Notes under the pieces: generated by a model
The model's input: the letters and a program-made list of their open reading frames with translations, nothing else
The model's database searches: none
What the model was told of the DNA's origin: nothing
Assembly: GCA_002421475.1 (NCBI GenBank)
Contig: DIJW01000008.1
Span: 375-6,056, forward strand
Direction: 5' to 3'
DNA: 5,682 nucleotides
DNA from: Thiomicrospira sp. UBA5634
Lineage (GTDB): Bacteria; Pseudomonadota; Gammaproteobacteria; Thiomicrospirales; Thiomicrospiraceae
Translations under genes and position numbers: made by a program
Shown here: in pieces, positions 1 to 5,468 of the stretch
Layout: each line of letters starts with the position of its first letter
Position numbering within the stretch: the stretch's first letter is position 1

Positions 1-549
1 ACCGTGACCTTAAATTTGCATCGTGCAGATTTTACCACTGCAACCAATATGACCAATGCCATTAATGGTTTGTTAGGTGCGGGTACCGCACGTGCATTAG
101 ATGCTGAATCGGTTGAAGTGATGGCGCCCCGTATGCCCGATCAACGCGTGTCATTTTTATCGGTATTGGAAAATATTGAGATAGAGCAAGGCGAAAGCGC
201 GGCACGTGTCATTGTAAACTCACGTACCGGTACCGTGGTTATCGGGCAAATGGTGCGCGTCAGTCCGGCGGCAGTGACACACGGTGGCATGGTGGTGCGT
301 ATTGAAGAAAACCCCGAGGCGAATCAGCCTAATCCTTTCGCCGGCGGTCAAGCCATGGTTGTGCCGGATACCCAGATTGATGTTGAACAGCAAGGTGATG
401 CCCGCATGTTTAAGTTTGAAGCAGGCGTGTCATTGGATACCTTGGTAGAAGCGGTGAATAAAGTAGGCGCGGCACCGAGTGATTTAGTGGCAATTTTAGA
501 AGCACTAAAACAGGCCGGTGCACTTAAAGCCCAGCTAATGATTATTTAA
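1..549 (+). CDS. flgI: Flagellar P-ring protein FlgI, C-terminal part (5' end outside window)
   Basis: FlgI polymerises in the periplasm around the distal rod to form the P ring, the bushing in the peptidoglycan layer. The reading frame is open from base 1, so the gene starts upstream; 182 codons are visible, roughly the C-terminal half of a protein usually near 365 aa. Diagnostic stretches are [15 protein letters not shown] (family: RVVVNxRTGxIV), the [17 protein letters not shown] segment, and the C-terminal [27 protein letters not shown], which matches the FlgI end (LG..P.DL..ILQ...AG.L.A.L.II). The ATG- or GTG-like codons near base 4 are internal and not the start. From remembered enteric FlgI sequence, the two cysteines that form its stabilising disulfide align with alanines here (codons 268-270 and 520-522). 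The stop overlaps the Shine-Dalgarno of flgJ, so the two genes are probably co-transcribed and coupled. Confidence 0.96.
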   Translation, partial: TVTLNLHRADFTTATNMTNAINGLLGAGTARALDAESVEVMAPRMPDQRVSFLSVLENIEIEQGESAARVIVNSRTGTVVIGQMVRVSPAAVTHGGMVVRIEENPEANQPNPFAGGQAMVVPDTQIDVEQQGDARMFKFEAGVSLDTLVEAVNKVGAAPSDLVAILEALKQAGALKAQLMII

Positions 550-553
550 GGAG
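548..553 (+). promoter_or_regulatory. Ribosome binding site of flgJ (overlaps flgI stop)
   Basis: AAGGAG begins within the flgI TAA stop codon and ends 6 nt before the flgJ ATG at 560. It is a near-perfect Shine-Dalgarno and fixes the flgJ start. The overlap with the upstream stop suggests translational coupling. Confidence 0.85.
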
Positions 554-559
554 ACTAAC

Positions 560-1021
560 ATGTCCGAATTAAATAGTGTTACGCGCCCGCAAGATCACAC
601 CATTTATACCAACTTAAATGCGTTTGAAGATCTAAAACGCCAAGCGCGTGAAGATCAACATTCTGTTTTAAAACCAATCGCACAACAGTTTGAAGCGTTA
701 TTTTTGGAGCAAATTTTAAAAAATTCGCGCCAGGTAAAATTAGATGATGGTTGGTTAGACGGATCACAAGCCGCTACTTACTACGATATGTATGATAAAC
801 AGCTGGCGCAAGAAATTTCTGCTAAAGGTTCTCTGGGTTTTGCCGATCAAATAGTTAAGCAGTTGTCTTCCGGTTTACCGACATTGGATGGCGAAAAGAA
901 ACAACAGTGGTTGGAACAACAAAGTAAGCAAATAGATGAAAAGTTAGCCTCATCAACAACGCAACAAACGTTAGCGATGCGAAAACTTAACGCTAAGCCG
1001 AATGGCGGCGTATTGGAATAA
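560..1021 (+). CDS. flgJ: Flagellar rod-cap protein FlgJ, single-domain form without muramidase
   Basis: FlgJ caps the growing rod in the periplasm and promotes its assembly. In enteric bacteria it is about 313 aa, with a C-terminal N-acetylglucosaminidase domain that opens the peptidoglycan. Here it is only 153 aa. Residues about 36-103 match the rod-binding domain: LKPIAQQFEALFLEQILKNSR, then YYDMYDKQLAQEISAKGSLGFADQIVKQL (family: LKPVA.QFE..F...MLK, Y..MYDQQ.AQ....GKGLGLA). The remaining tail (105-153) is Gln/Lys-rich and has no glucosaminidase motif. The stop is followed only 27 nt later by flgK, so there is no room for a frameshifted or split muramidase domain. The start is set by a strong AAGGAG 6 nt upstream. 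Single-domain FlgJ is known in other bacterial lineages, where a separate lytic transglycosylase (SltF in Rhodobacter) supplies the activity. The MltC-like gene downstream is a candidate for that here (inference). Confidence 0.93.
   Translation: MSELNSVTRPQDHTIYTNLNAFEDLKRQAREDQHSVLKPIAQQFEALFLEQILKNSRQVKLDDGWLDGSQAATYYDMYDKQLAQEISAKGSLGFADQIVKQLSSGLPTLDGEKKQQWLEQQSKQIDEKLASSTTQQTLAMRKLNAKPNGGVLE
823..849 (+). promoter_or_regulatory. Putative sigma-28 (FliA) promoter inside flgJ, for flgKL
   Basis: TAAAGGTT (823-830), an 11-nt spacer, then GCCGATCA (842-849). The enteric sigma-28 consensus is TAAAGTTT-N11-GCCGATAA, so 14 of 16 positions match with exact spacing. Transcription would start near 856, about 190 nt upstream of flgK. 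In enterics flgKL has its own late-class FliA promoter, so the position makes sense. Caution: these bases also encode the conserved FlgJ stretch AKGSLGFADQ, so protein constraint could produce part of the match by chance. Confidence 0.6.
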
Positions 1022-1048
1022 TGCGGTAACCCTTAAGCGAGTACAGTC

Positions 1049-3061
1049 ATGTCAGATATGTTAATCATTGCCACATCAGCGGCAACTACATTCAGAAAGG
1101 CGTTAGATGTTACCAGTCATAACGTAGCCAACGTGGGTACGGAGGGCTATAGTCGTCAGCGGGCAGAAATCTACAGCAATGCACCAAGTATTGTTGGTGG
1201 CGCGTTTCTGGGCGGTGGTTCGCGTGTGGACTTGGTTGAACGTATGTATGCTGACTATATCCAAAAGCAATTAGTGAGCACCAATGCATCTGTGATGGGA
1301 TTCAAGGAAGCCTTGAGTTACTCGAAGCAGGTTGAAGGCATCGTGGCCGGTAACGACGAAGGGGTTCAACAATTTATCCAGCGTTATTTCGATTCTATGC
1401 AAAATTTGGCTGACAATCCGACTTCACGTGTTAATCGCCAGTTAATGCTGGATGAAGCGAACAACTTGACCGGGCATATCAACAATATCAGCGCCGTGTT
1501 GACCGATACGCAATATCAAGTTAATGCGCAGCTTAAAGACACGGTTAACCAAATTAATTCGCAGCTCGAAATTATTCAACGCATCAATACTCAAGTGTCG
1601 ATCGCCAATTCCCAAGGTCGTCAACCGCCAAATGACTTATATGACCAGCGTGAGCAAGCGATTCTCGAATTGTCTAATTTAATTGAAGTGAAAACATTCA
1701 GACAACCGGATGGCACCATTGATATTCACTCTATTAACGGCAAAGTTCCATTGCTGAGTGACAATACCCTGACTCGCCTTGAGGCCGCACCTAGCCCTTA
1801 CCCTGACGAAAACCGTATTGAAATTTATGTCAATAACGGCGGTCAGCGCAAACAAGTTTCTGATTTACTTATTGGTGGCGGTCAGTTAGGGGGTGTTTTA
1901 GATTTCCGTAAAAACATGCTCGATCGTTCACAAAACGAGTTAGGGGTGATGATAAATGCATTCGTTGCCTCAAATAACTGGCAACATTATATGGGTTACG
2001 ATGAAAACGGAAATCCAGGTAAAGACCTGTTTTCGCCCTTGCAAACCCATGAGTTGCATAGCAGCGATAACTTGGGTGTGGAAGACGGTACGAATATTAA
2101 GATTACCTTTAACCCAAACCCAACCGGCGTAGCTGTGCCTTACAGCCTGCCAGAAACACAAATTTATGGCGAAAAAGTAGAGGCATTAAGCGAAGCTTAT
2201 AAACAAATCGCTGAAATGCAGCCGCGCAGTTACCAATTGTTATATAACGGTTCTGAATTTCAAGTTTATGATCATGCAACCAGTCGTCCGGTGACAGATG
2301 ATAATGGCGTTGTTTATACGATTGCACCCGGTTCGGAAGCAACAATTGACGGTATGCATTTTGATTTGACCGGCGTGACACCAACGGATGTGTTTGCCGG
2401 TGATAGATTTATTATTAAACCGCATCAAGAAGTACTGAAAAGTTTTGCGGTTGAAATTCGTGATGGTCAAGAAATTGCAACGCGTGGACAAAATCCAATC
2501 GAAGAATATTATGATCCGGCAATTGATATCAATAGCGATGGTATCACCAGTTATACTGAGTTTATGACAGGGCATGCCTTGCCGACCCCCTTGACCGTTG
2601 CAGACTTTAATGCCTCTATCGGTGCGGCAGGCATCGGTGAGCGGTTAGATAAAAATGGTGACGGTTTTCTCGATAGAACCGAATTCGACATGTTAAAGGC
2701 TTCTGCGGCTAAACCGGGTGGCGAAGGTGATAACGTTAATATTGCCAATATGGCAACATTACAATCGAAAAAAATAATGTTTGCTAATGATTCCGGCCAA
2801 CCTGCCGAAACATTATTAGGCGGCTATTCACGGATGGCCAGCAGTGTCGGTATGTATGTGCATGGCCTTCAGGTTCAGTTTGATGCTCAAACCAATACGT
2901 ATAATCATATTTTAGAGCGCCGAGAAACCTTGTCAGGCGTGAGTTTAGATGAAGAAGCGGCTAATTTAATGCGGTTTCAACAGGCCTACCAAGCGGCTGC
3001 GCAGGTGATGCAAACCGCGCAAAGCATATTTCAGACCCTGCTTGGGGCGATAAGAGGATAA
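1049..3061 (+). CDS. flgK: Hook-filament junction protein FlgK (HAP1) with EF-hand insert
   Basis: FlgK is exported through the flagellar type III apparatus and forms the first junction layer between hook and filament. The N-terminus has the axial-protein signature: short D0 helix, then ALDVTSHNVANVGTEGYSRQ (residues 18-37). The C-terminus has the matching SGVSLDEEAANLMRFQQAYQAAAQVMQTAQ helix (about 629-658), which packs with it. The middle has the FlgK GYDENGNPGKDLF motif (316-328), a YQLLYNGSEFQVYD domain, and the GDRFIIKP strand. The protein is 670 aa against about 547 in E. coli. Much of the excess is an insert (about 480-558) between the strand FAVEIRDGQEIAT and the conserved GDNVNIANMATLQ, containing two EF-hand calcium loops. 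The ATG at 1049 gives the normal FlgK N-terminal length. Its Shine-Dalgarno is weak (AAGCGAG, 1035-1041, 7 nt upstream), so coupling to flgJ or a late promoter may matter. It contains no cysteine. Confidence 0.95.
   Translation: MSDMLIIATSAATTFRKALDVTSHNVANVGTEGYSRQRAEIYSNAPSIVGGAFLGGGSRVDLVERMYADYIQKQLVSTNASVMGFKEALSYSKQVEGIVAGNDEGVQQFIQRYFDSMQNLADNPTSRVNRQLMLDEANNLTGHINNISAVLTDTQYQVNAQLKDTVNQINSQLEIIQRINTQVSIANSQGRQPPNDLYDQREQAILELSNLIEVKTFRQPDGTIDIHSINGKVPLLSDNTLTRLEAAPSPYPDENRIEIYVNNGGQRKQVSDLLIGGGQLGGVLDFRKNMLDRSQNELGVMINAFVASNNWQHYMGYDENGNPGKDLFSPLQTHELHSSDNLGVEDGTNIKITFNPNPTGVAVPYSLPETQIYGEKVEALSEAYKQIAEMQPRSYQLLYNGSEFQVYDHATSRPVTDDNGVVYTIAPGSEATIDGMHFDLTGVTPTDVFAGDRFIIKPHQEVLKSFAVEIRDGQEIATRGQNPIEEYYDPAIDINSDGITSYTEFMTGHALPTPLTVADFNASIGAAGIGERLDKNGDGFLDRTEFDMLKASAAKPGGEGDNVNIANMATLQSKKIMFANDSGQPAETLLGGYSRMASSVGMYVHGLQVQFDAQTNTYNHILERRETLSGVSLDEEAANLMRFQQAYQAAAQVMQTAQSIFQTLLGAIRG
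2525..2683 (+). other. EF-hand pair encoded within flgK
   Basis: Two 12-residue calcium-binding loops lie 41 residues apart. Loop 1 (2525-2560, residues 493-504) is DINSDGITSYTE followed by F: ligand positions 1, 3, 5, 9 and 12 are D, N, D, S, E with Gly at 6; position 8 is Thr instead of the usual hydrophobic residue. Loop 2 (2648-2683, residues 534-545) is DKNGDGFLDRTE followed by F: D, N, D, D, E with Gly at 6 and Leu at 8, fully canonical. Flanking segments look helix-compatible. The spacing fits a paired EF-hand domain. Calcium binding is inferred from the motif. Confidence 0.85.
3052..3058 (+). promoter_or_regulatory. Ribosome binding site of flgL within the end of flgK
   Basis: AAGAGGA overlaps the last codons of flgK and ends 7 nt before the flgL ATG at 3066. 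With only 4 nt between the flgK stop and the flgL start, translation of the two junction proteins is probably coupled, which would help balance their amounts. Confidence 0.8.
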
Positions 3062-3065
3062 CGAA

Positions 3066-4091
3066 ATGCGTGTGTCTACAAATTTATTTCATGTAATGGG
3101 TTTTAATGCGATTTCAAAGCATCAGGAAAATTTGCTTAGTATTCAAGAAAAATTGAGTACGGGGAATCGTGTTAATAAACCAAGTGATGATCCGGTCGCA
3201 ATGAGTCAGATTCATTCGTTAAATAGAGCGCAGAACACCATTGATCAATACGCCAAAAATGGTCAATATGCCAAATCCCAGTTAGTATTGGAAGAGACTG
3301 CTGTGCAGGACACGATTGGTGTCATGCAACGTATTCGTGAGCTTGGCATTCAAATGTCGAACGATACTTACAGTCCCGATCAACGTCGCGTCGCGGCGGC
3401 AGAAGTTGAGCAGTTGATGTTGCACGTTAAGGGTACGATGAACATGAAAAACTCTGATGGAGAATACATGTTTACCGGTAACAACGTGAAAGATACGCCG
3501 TTTGTAGACGATGTGGATAATCCGGGATTTTTAATTTATGTCGGCAATATTGATCCGGCGCATCCTGATCCGGCGTTTGCTGCTTTGGCACGACCAGAAG
3601 CCAACTACGGCGGACGGTTTGTACAAATTGGGTTTGACCATACCGATGAACTCAAGCCGAATGACGAATACAATATGTCACGTGTTCGCATTACGGATAC
3701 TGACTCGAAGGTTTTTGGTTTTGCGCCCAATCCGGCGACATCATTACCACCAGGGGTTGATCCTAATATCTATAACAGTCTAAAAGTGATGTACGACCGT
3801 ATGATGTTGGGACAAAAACCGGGTGATGATGTGCTGGATGATTTAAAAGTATCTATTACCAATATGTCGGAAGTAACCGCCGGTATCGGTGGGCGTCAGG
3901 TGCGGATTGAAACGCAATTTGATGCCGGACAGTCATTTAAGTTGGCTTTAACGGAACGTCGAATGAATCTTGAAGAAATGGACTTAGTAGAAGGAATTTC
4001 GAAATTTACCGTTACACAAAATGCGCTACAGATGGCGCAACAAGTCTTTACTAAAGTGCAACAGATGTCGATTTTTAACTATTTTAGATAA
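3066..4091 (+). CDS. flgL: Hook-filament junction protein FlgL (HAP3)
   Basis: FlgL is exported and forms the second junction layer, between FlgK and the first flagellin subunits; it is a flagellin homologue. Residues 1-135 form the flagellin-like N-terminal helical region, including STGNRVNKPSDDP (31-43; flagellin/FlgL consensus SG.RI..PSDDP), and the long coiled stretch with MQRIRELGIQMSNDTYS. GEYMFTGNN is the typical link into the outer domain. The C-terminal helix (310-341) reads GISKFTVTQNALQMAQQVFTKVQQMSIFNYFR, whose final aromatic residues resemble other FlgL ends. At 341 aa it is slightly longer than enteric FlgL (317 aa). The outer domain (about 150-230) is rich in D, P and N and has a small duplicated DPA motif. 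It contains no cysteine. It ends the flagellar operon, followed by an intrinsic terminator 50 nt later. Confidence 0.95.
   Translation: MRVSTNLFHVMGFNAISKHQENLLSIQEKLSTGNRVNKPSDDPVAMSQIHSLNRAQNTIDQYAKNGQYAKSQLVLEETAVQDTIGVMQRIRELGIQMSNDTYSPDQRRVAAAEVEQLMLHVKGTMNMKNSDGEYMFTGNNVKDTPFVDDVDNPGFLIYVGNIDPAHPDPAFAALARPEANYGGRFVQIGFDHTDELKPNDEYNMSRVRITDTDSKVFGFAPNPATSLPPGVDPNIYNSLKVMYDRMMLGQKPGDDVLDDLKVSITNMSEVTAGIGGRQVRIETQFDAGQSFKLALTERRMNLEEMDLVEGISKFTVTQNALQMAQQVFTKVQQMSIFNYFR
3551..3575 (+). repeat. Short direct repeat in flgL (10 nt, period 15)
   Basis: TGATCCGGCG occurs at 3551-3560 and again at 3566-3575, separated by CATCC. It encodes D163-P-A and D168-P-A in the variable outer domain of FlgL. 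The in-frame 15-nt period suggests a small tandem duplication that length variants could arise from. Confidence 0.6.
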
Positions 4092-4098
4092 CGAACAC

Positions 4099-4114
4099 AA
4101 CGCGGTGACGCGTT
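4099..4114 (+). other. Stem-loop 1 in the flgL 3' region
   Basis: AACGCG pairs perfectly with CGCGTT across a GTGA loop, which is a GNRA-type tetraloop in RNA. It sits 7 nt after the flgL stop. No U-tract follows, so it is not a terminator. A role in protecting the 3' end of the flgL transcript, or as the first hairpin of an RNA released from it, is inference. Confidence 0.6.
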
Positions 4115-4115
4115 A

Positions 4116-4146
4116 TTGATAAAGTTGGTACTCAACTTGCTAATGC
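4116..4146 (+). promoter_or_regulatory. Candidate promoter for the mltC-like gene, overlapping the terminator
   Basis: TTGATA (4116-4121, 5/6 match to the sigma-70 -35), a 17-bp spacer, and GCTAAT (4139-4144, 4/6 match to the -10). The same segment also reads TAAAGTTG (4120-4127, 7/8 of the sigma-28 -35), N11, then GCTAATGC (4139-4146, only 4/8 of the sigma-28 -10). Either reading puts the start near 4151-4154, inside the terminator loop. Matches of this quality occur by chance, so the call is tentative. The need for a promoter here is supported by the terminator that closes the flg operon. Confidence 0.4.
4122..4138 (+). other. Stem-loop 2 / dyad in the flgL-mltC junction
   Basis: AAGTTG (4122-4127) pairs with CAACTT (4133-4138) around GTACT, with a possible extra G-T pair. 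As RNA it is the second of three consecutive hairpins. As DNA it is a dyad that exactly fills the 17-bp spacer of the candidate promoter TTGATA-N17-GCTAAT, where it could serve as an operator. No U-tract follows. Confidence 0.55.
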
Positions 4147-4167
4147 CTCCCTAGTGGAGGCATTTTT
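4142..4167 (+). terminator. Intrinsic terminator after flgL
   Basis: AATGCCTCC (4142-4150) pairs perfectly with GGAGGCATT (4156-4164) around the 5-nt loop CTAGT: a 9-bp stem followed by a T run (4163-4167). It ends the flagellar transcript. It finishes only 4 nt before the next start codon, and its 3' arm contains that gene's Shine-Dalgarno. It could therefore also mask translation on read-through transcripts. Confidence 0.85.
4156..4160 (+). promoter_or_regulatory. Ribosome binding site of the mltC-like gene, inside the terminator stem
   Basis: GGAGG is the only good Shine-Dalgarno upstream of the ATG at 4172, at 11 nt spacing (somewhat long but usable). All five bases are paired in the terminator hairpin. 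The next in-frame ATG (4211) has no Shine-Dalgarno and would cut into the membrane segment, so 4172 is the preferred start. Confidence 0.7.
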
Positions 4168-4171
4168 ATAA

Positions 4172-5461
4172 ATGAAATTTGAACATTTTCTTATTGCGCT
4201 GTTAGTGCCGATGGGTTTGTTATTGATTGCAGGGGGTGCGGCTTTCCAGCATTTTCAATACTGGGCAGTATCGCAAATGCAATCATCAACGCAATCCACG
4301 CCTGCGGTACTTAATTCGGTGACGACCTCCACCATTAAAACCGTATCCAATCGCCCATTACATAATGCACAGCCGGCATTAGAAAAACCGGTTGCAAGCG
4401 CAGTTAAGCTTGAGCCTGTTTATGTTCAGGTAATTGAGCGCAGCGCGCCGAAAATGGCCAATAAAGCTGAAATTCATGCCACTCCCGCTGTCGTTAAGAC
4501 TGAACCTGTCGTCAAAACCGCTGTAAATCCGCAGTTGGTGGAAACCCCAAAAACACTTGAATCACTGCAACAGCCGATCTTAATTGCCTATGACGATGCG
4601 ATTGTGATTGAGTTTCCGCAATCACTGGCGACTGAGCAAAATATCAAACGTGCGTTAAGTCGGGTGTTATTAAGTCCACAACCGTTCGATGAAACCGATT
4701 TATTAAGTGTCGCACCCTTGGATTATAAAAAACGTCCGGCCTTGTATCGCAGGGTGTTAAATAAACAAAATGAACCGATTCGTTATCCACGTGCGGCGTT
4801 TCGTTATGCGGATTATTTAATCGCCAATCATCAAACAGAGATTGAAGATGCGGAAGGTCGTTTTGTTAGGGTTGAAATTCCGTTAAAACCTTCAAACTTG
4901 GCTGAACCGGCGCGCCAATTTGAACCTTGGGTGTTGGAATTTGCCGACCACTTTAATGTTCCGCCGGCGTTAGTATTTGCCGTGATGGAAACCGAAAGTC
5001 ACTTTAATCCGCAAGCTGTCAGTAAATCCAATGCCAAGGGGTTAATGCAAATTAAGCCGAATGCGGCAGGGCGAGATGTGTATCAGTATATTGACTTTAA
5101 ACTTGGCGCACCCGGCGATGAAGAGTTATTTGATGCACAAAGCAATATTCGTTTAGGCACCGCCTATTTAAGTTTGTTAAAACACGATTATTTGGCTGAA
5201 ATTCGTCATGCAGATGTGCGCGAGATGGTGGCAATATCGTCCTACAATGGCGGCATGTCGAGCGTGTTAAAAATCTTTGGTAATAATCCGGTGGACGCGA
5301 TTGAAAACATTAATAAAATGAATGCGCGTCAGGTTTATCGTAAATTGCGTTATGAACATGCGTCTGACGAAACGCGCCGTTATTTAGACAAAGTATTACA
5401 AGCAAAAACACGTTATCAAGCGTTATTAGGTGAAGATGCCAACGTCATGGCGAGTCGTTAA
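4172..5461 (+). CDS. mltC: MltC-type membrane-bound lytic murein transglycosylase
   Basis: This enzyme family cleaves the MurNAc-GlcNAc bond of peptidoglycan in the periplasm, leaving 1,6-anhydro-MurNAc ends. Residues 6-24 are a hydrophobic anchor after a short MKFEHF start; there is no cysteine, so unlike E. coli MltC it is not a lipoprotein. Residues 25-135 form a low-complexity P/V/K/T-rich linker. Residues 136-245 match the MltC N-terminal domain: KRALSRVLLSPQPFDE and a later RYPRAAFRYADYLIAN (MltC: RWEGRASNFADYLLKN). Residues 250-420 are the SLT catalytic domain, with METESHFNPQAVS and likely catalytic Glu275, GLMQ (290-293), the NIRLGTAYL motif, SYNGG (357-361) and ETRRYLDKV. All SLT motifs are present, so it should be active. 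At 429 aa it is longer than E. coli MltC (about 359), mostly through the linker. It may open the wall for the flagellar rod, given the truncated FlgJ (inference); it could instead serve general wall turnover. Confidence 0.9.
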   Translation: MKFEHFLIALLVPMGLLLIAGGAAFQHFQYWAVSQMQSSTQSTPAVLNSVTTSTIKTVSNRPLHNAQPALEKPVASAVKLEPVYVQVIERSAPKMANKAEIHATPAVVKTEPVVKTAVNPQLVETPKTLESLQQPILIAYDDAIVIEFPQSLATEQNIKRALSRVLLSPQPFDETDLLSVAPLDYKKRPALYRRVLNKQNEPIRYPRAAFRYADYLIANHQTEIEDAEGRFVRVEIPLKPSNLAEPARQFEPWVLEFADHFNVPPALVFAVMETESHFNPQAVSKSNAKGLMQIKPNAAGRDVYQYIDFKLGAPGDEELFDAQSNIRLGTAYLSLLKHDYLAEIRHADVREMVAISSYNGGMSSVLKIFGNNPVDAIENINKMNARQVYRKLRYEHASDETRRYLDKVLQAKTRYQALLGEDANVMASR

Positions 5462-5468
5462 TGTTAAC

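Noticed and set aside
978..1004. A second sigma-28-like -10 (GCCGAATG at 997) closer to flgK
   Set aside because: No TAAA-type -35 lies at the required distance, and the -10 is a poorer match than the one at 842.
1019..1048. Loss of the FlgJ hydrolase domain by a frameshift
   Set aside because: Only 27 nt separate the flgJ stop from flgK, so no remnant of about 150 codons can be present.
2000..2032. DENGNPGKDLF in FlgK as a third calcium loop
   Set aside because: The spacing of acidic residues does not fit an EF-hand (no Gly/hydrophobic/Glu pattern at 6, 8 and 12), and the motif is a normal conserved FlgK feature.
579..2748. Several open frames of 60-111 codons on the - strand across flgJ and flgK
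   Set aside because: They lie opposite clearly coding + strand genes, and their proteins resemble no family I recognise and show no domain organisation. They are shadows of flgJ and flgK.
3538..3783. An 81-codon + strand open frame inside flgL
   Set aside because: It is an out-of-frame reading of flgL with an odd I/R/H-rich composition; the flgL frame has clear family motifs on both sides.
4092..4171. A riboswitch (for example cyclic-di-GMP) in the flgL-mltC junction
   Set aside because: The 80-nt region consists of three simple hairpins. I see none of the conserved core sequences of the cyclic-di-GMP classes or another known riboswitch, and no clear alternative antiterminator pairing.
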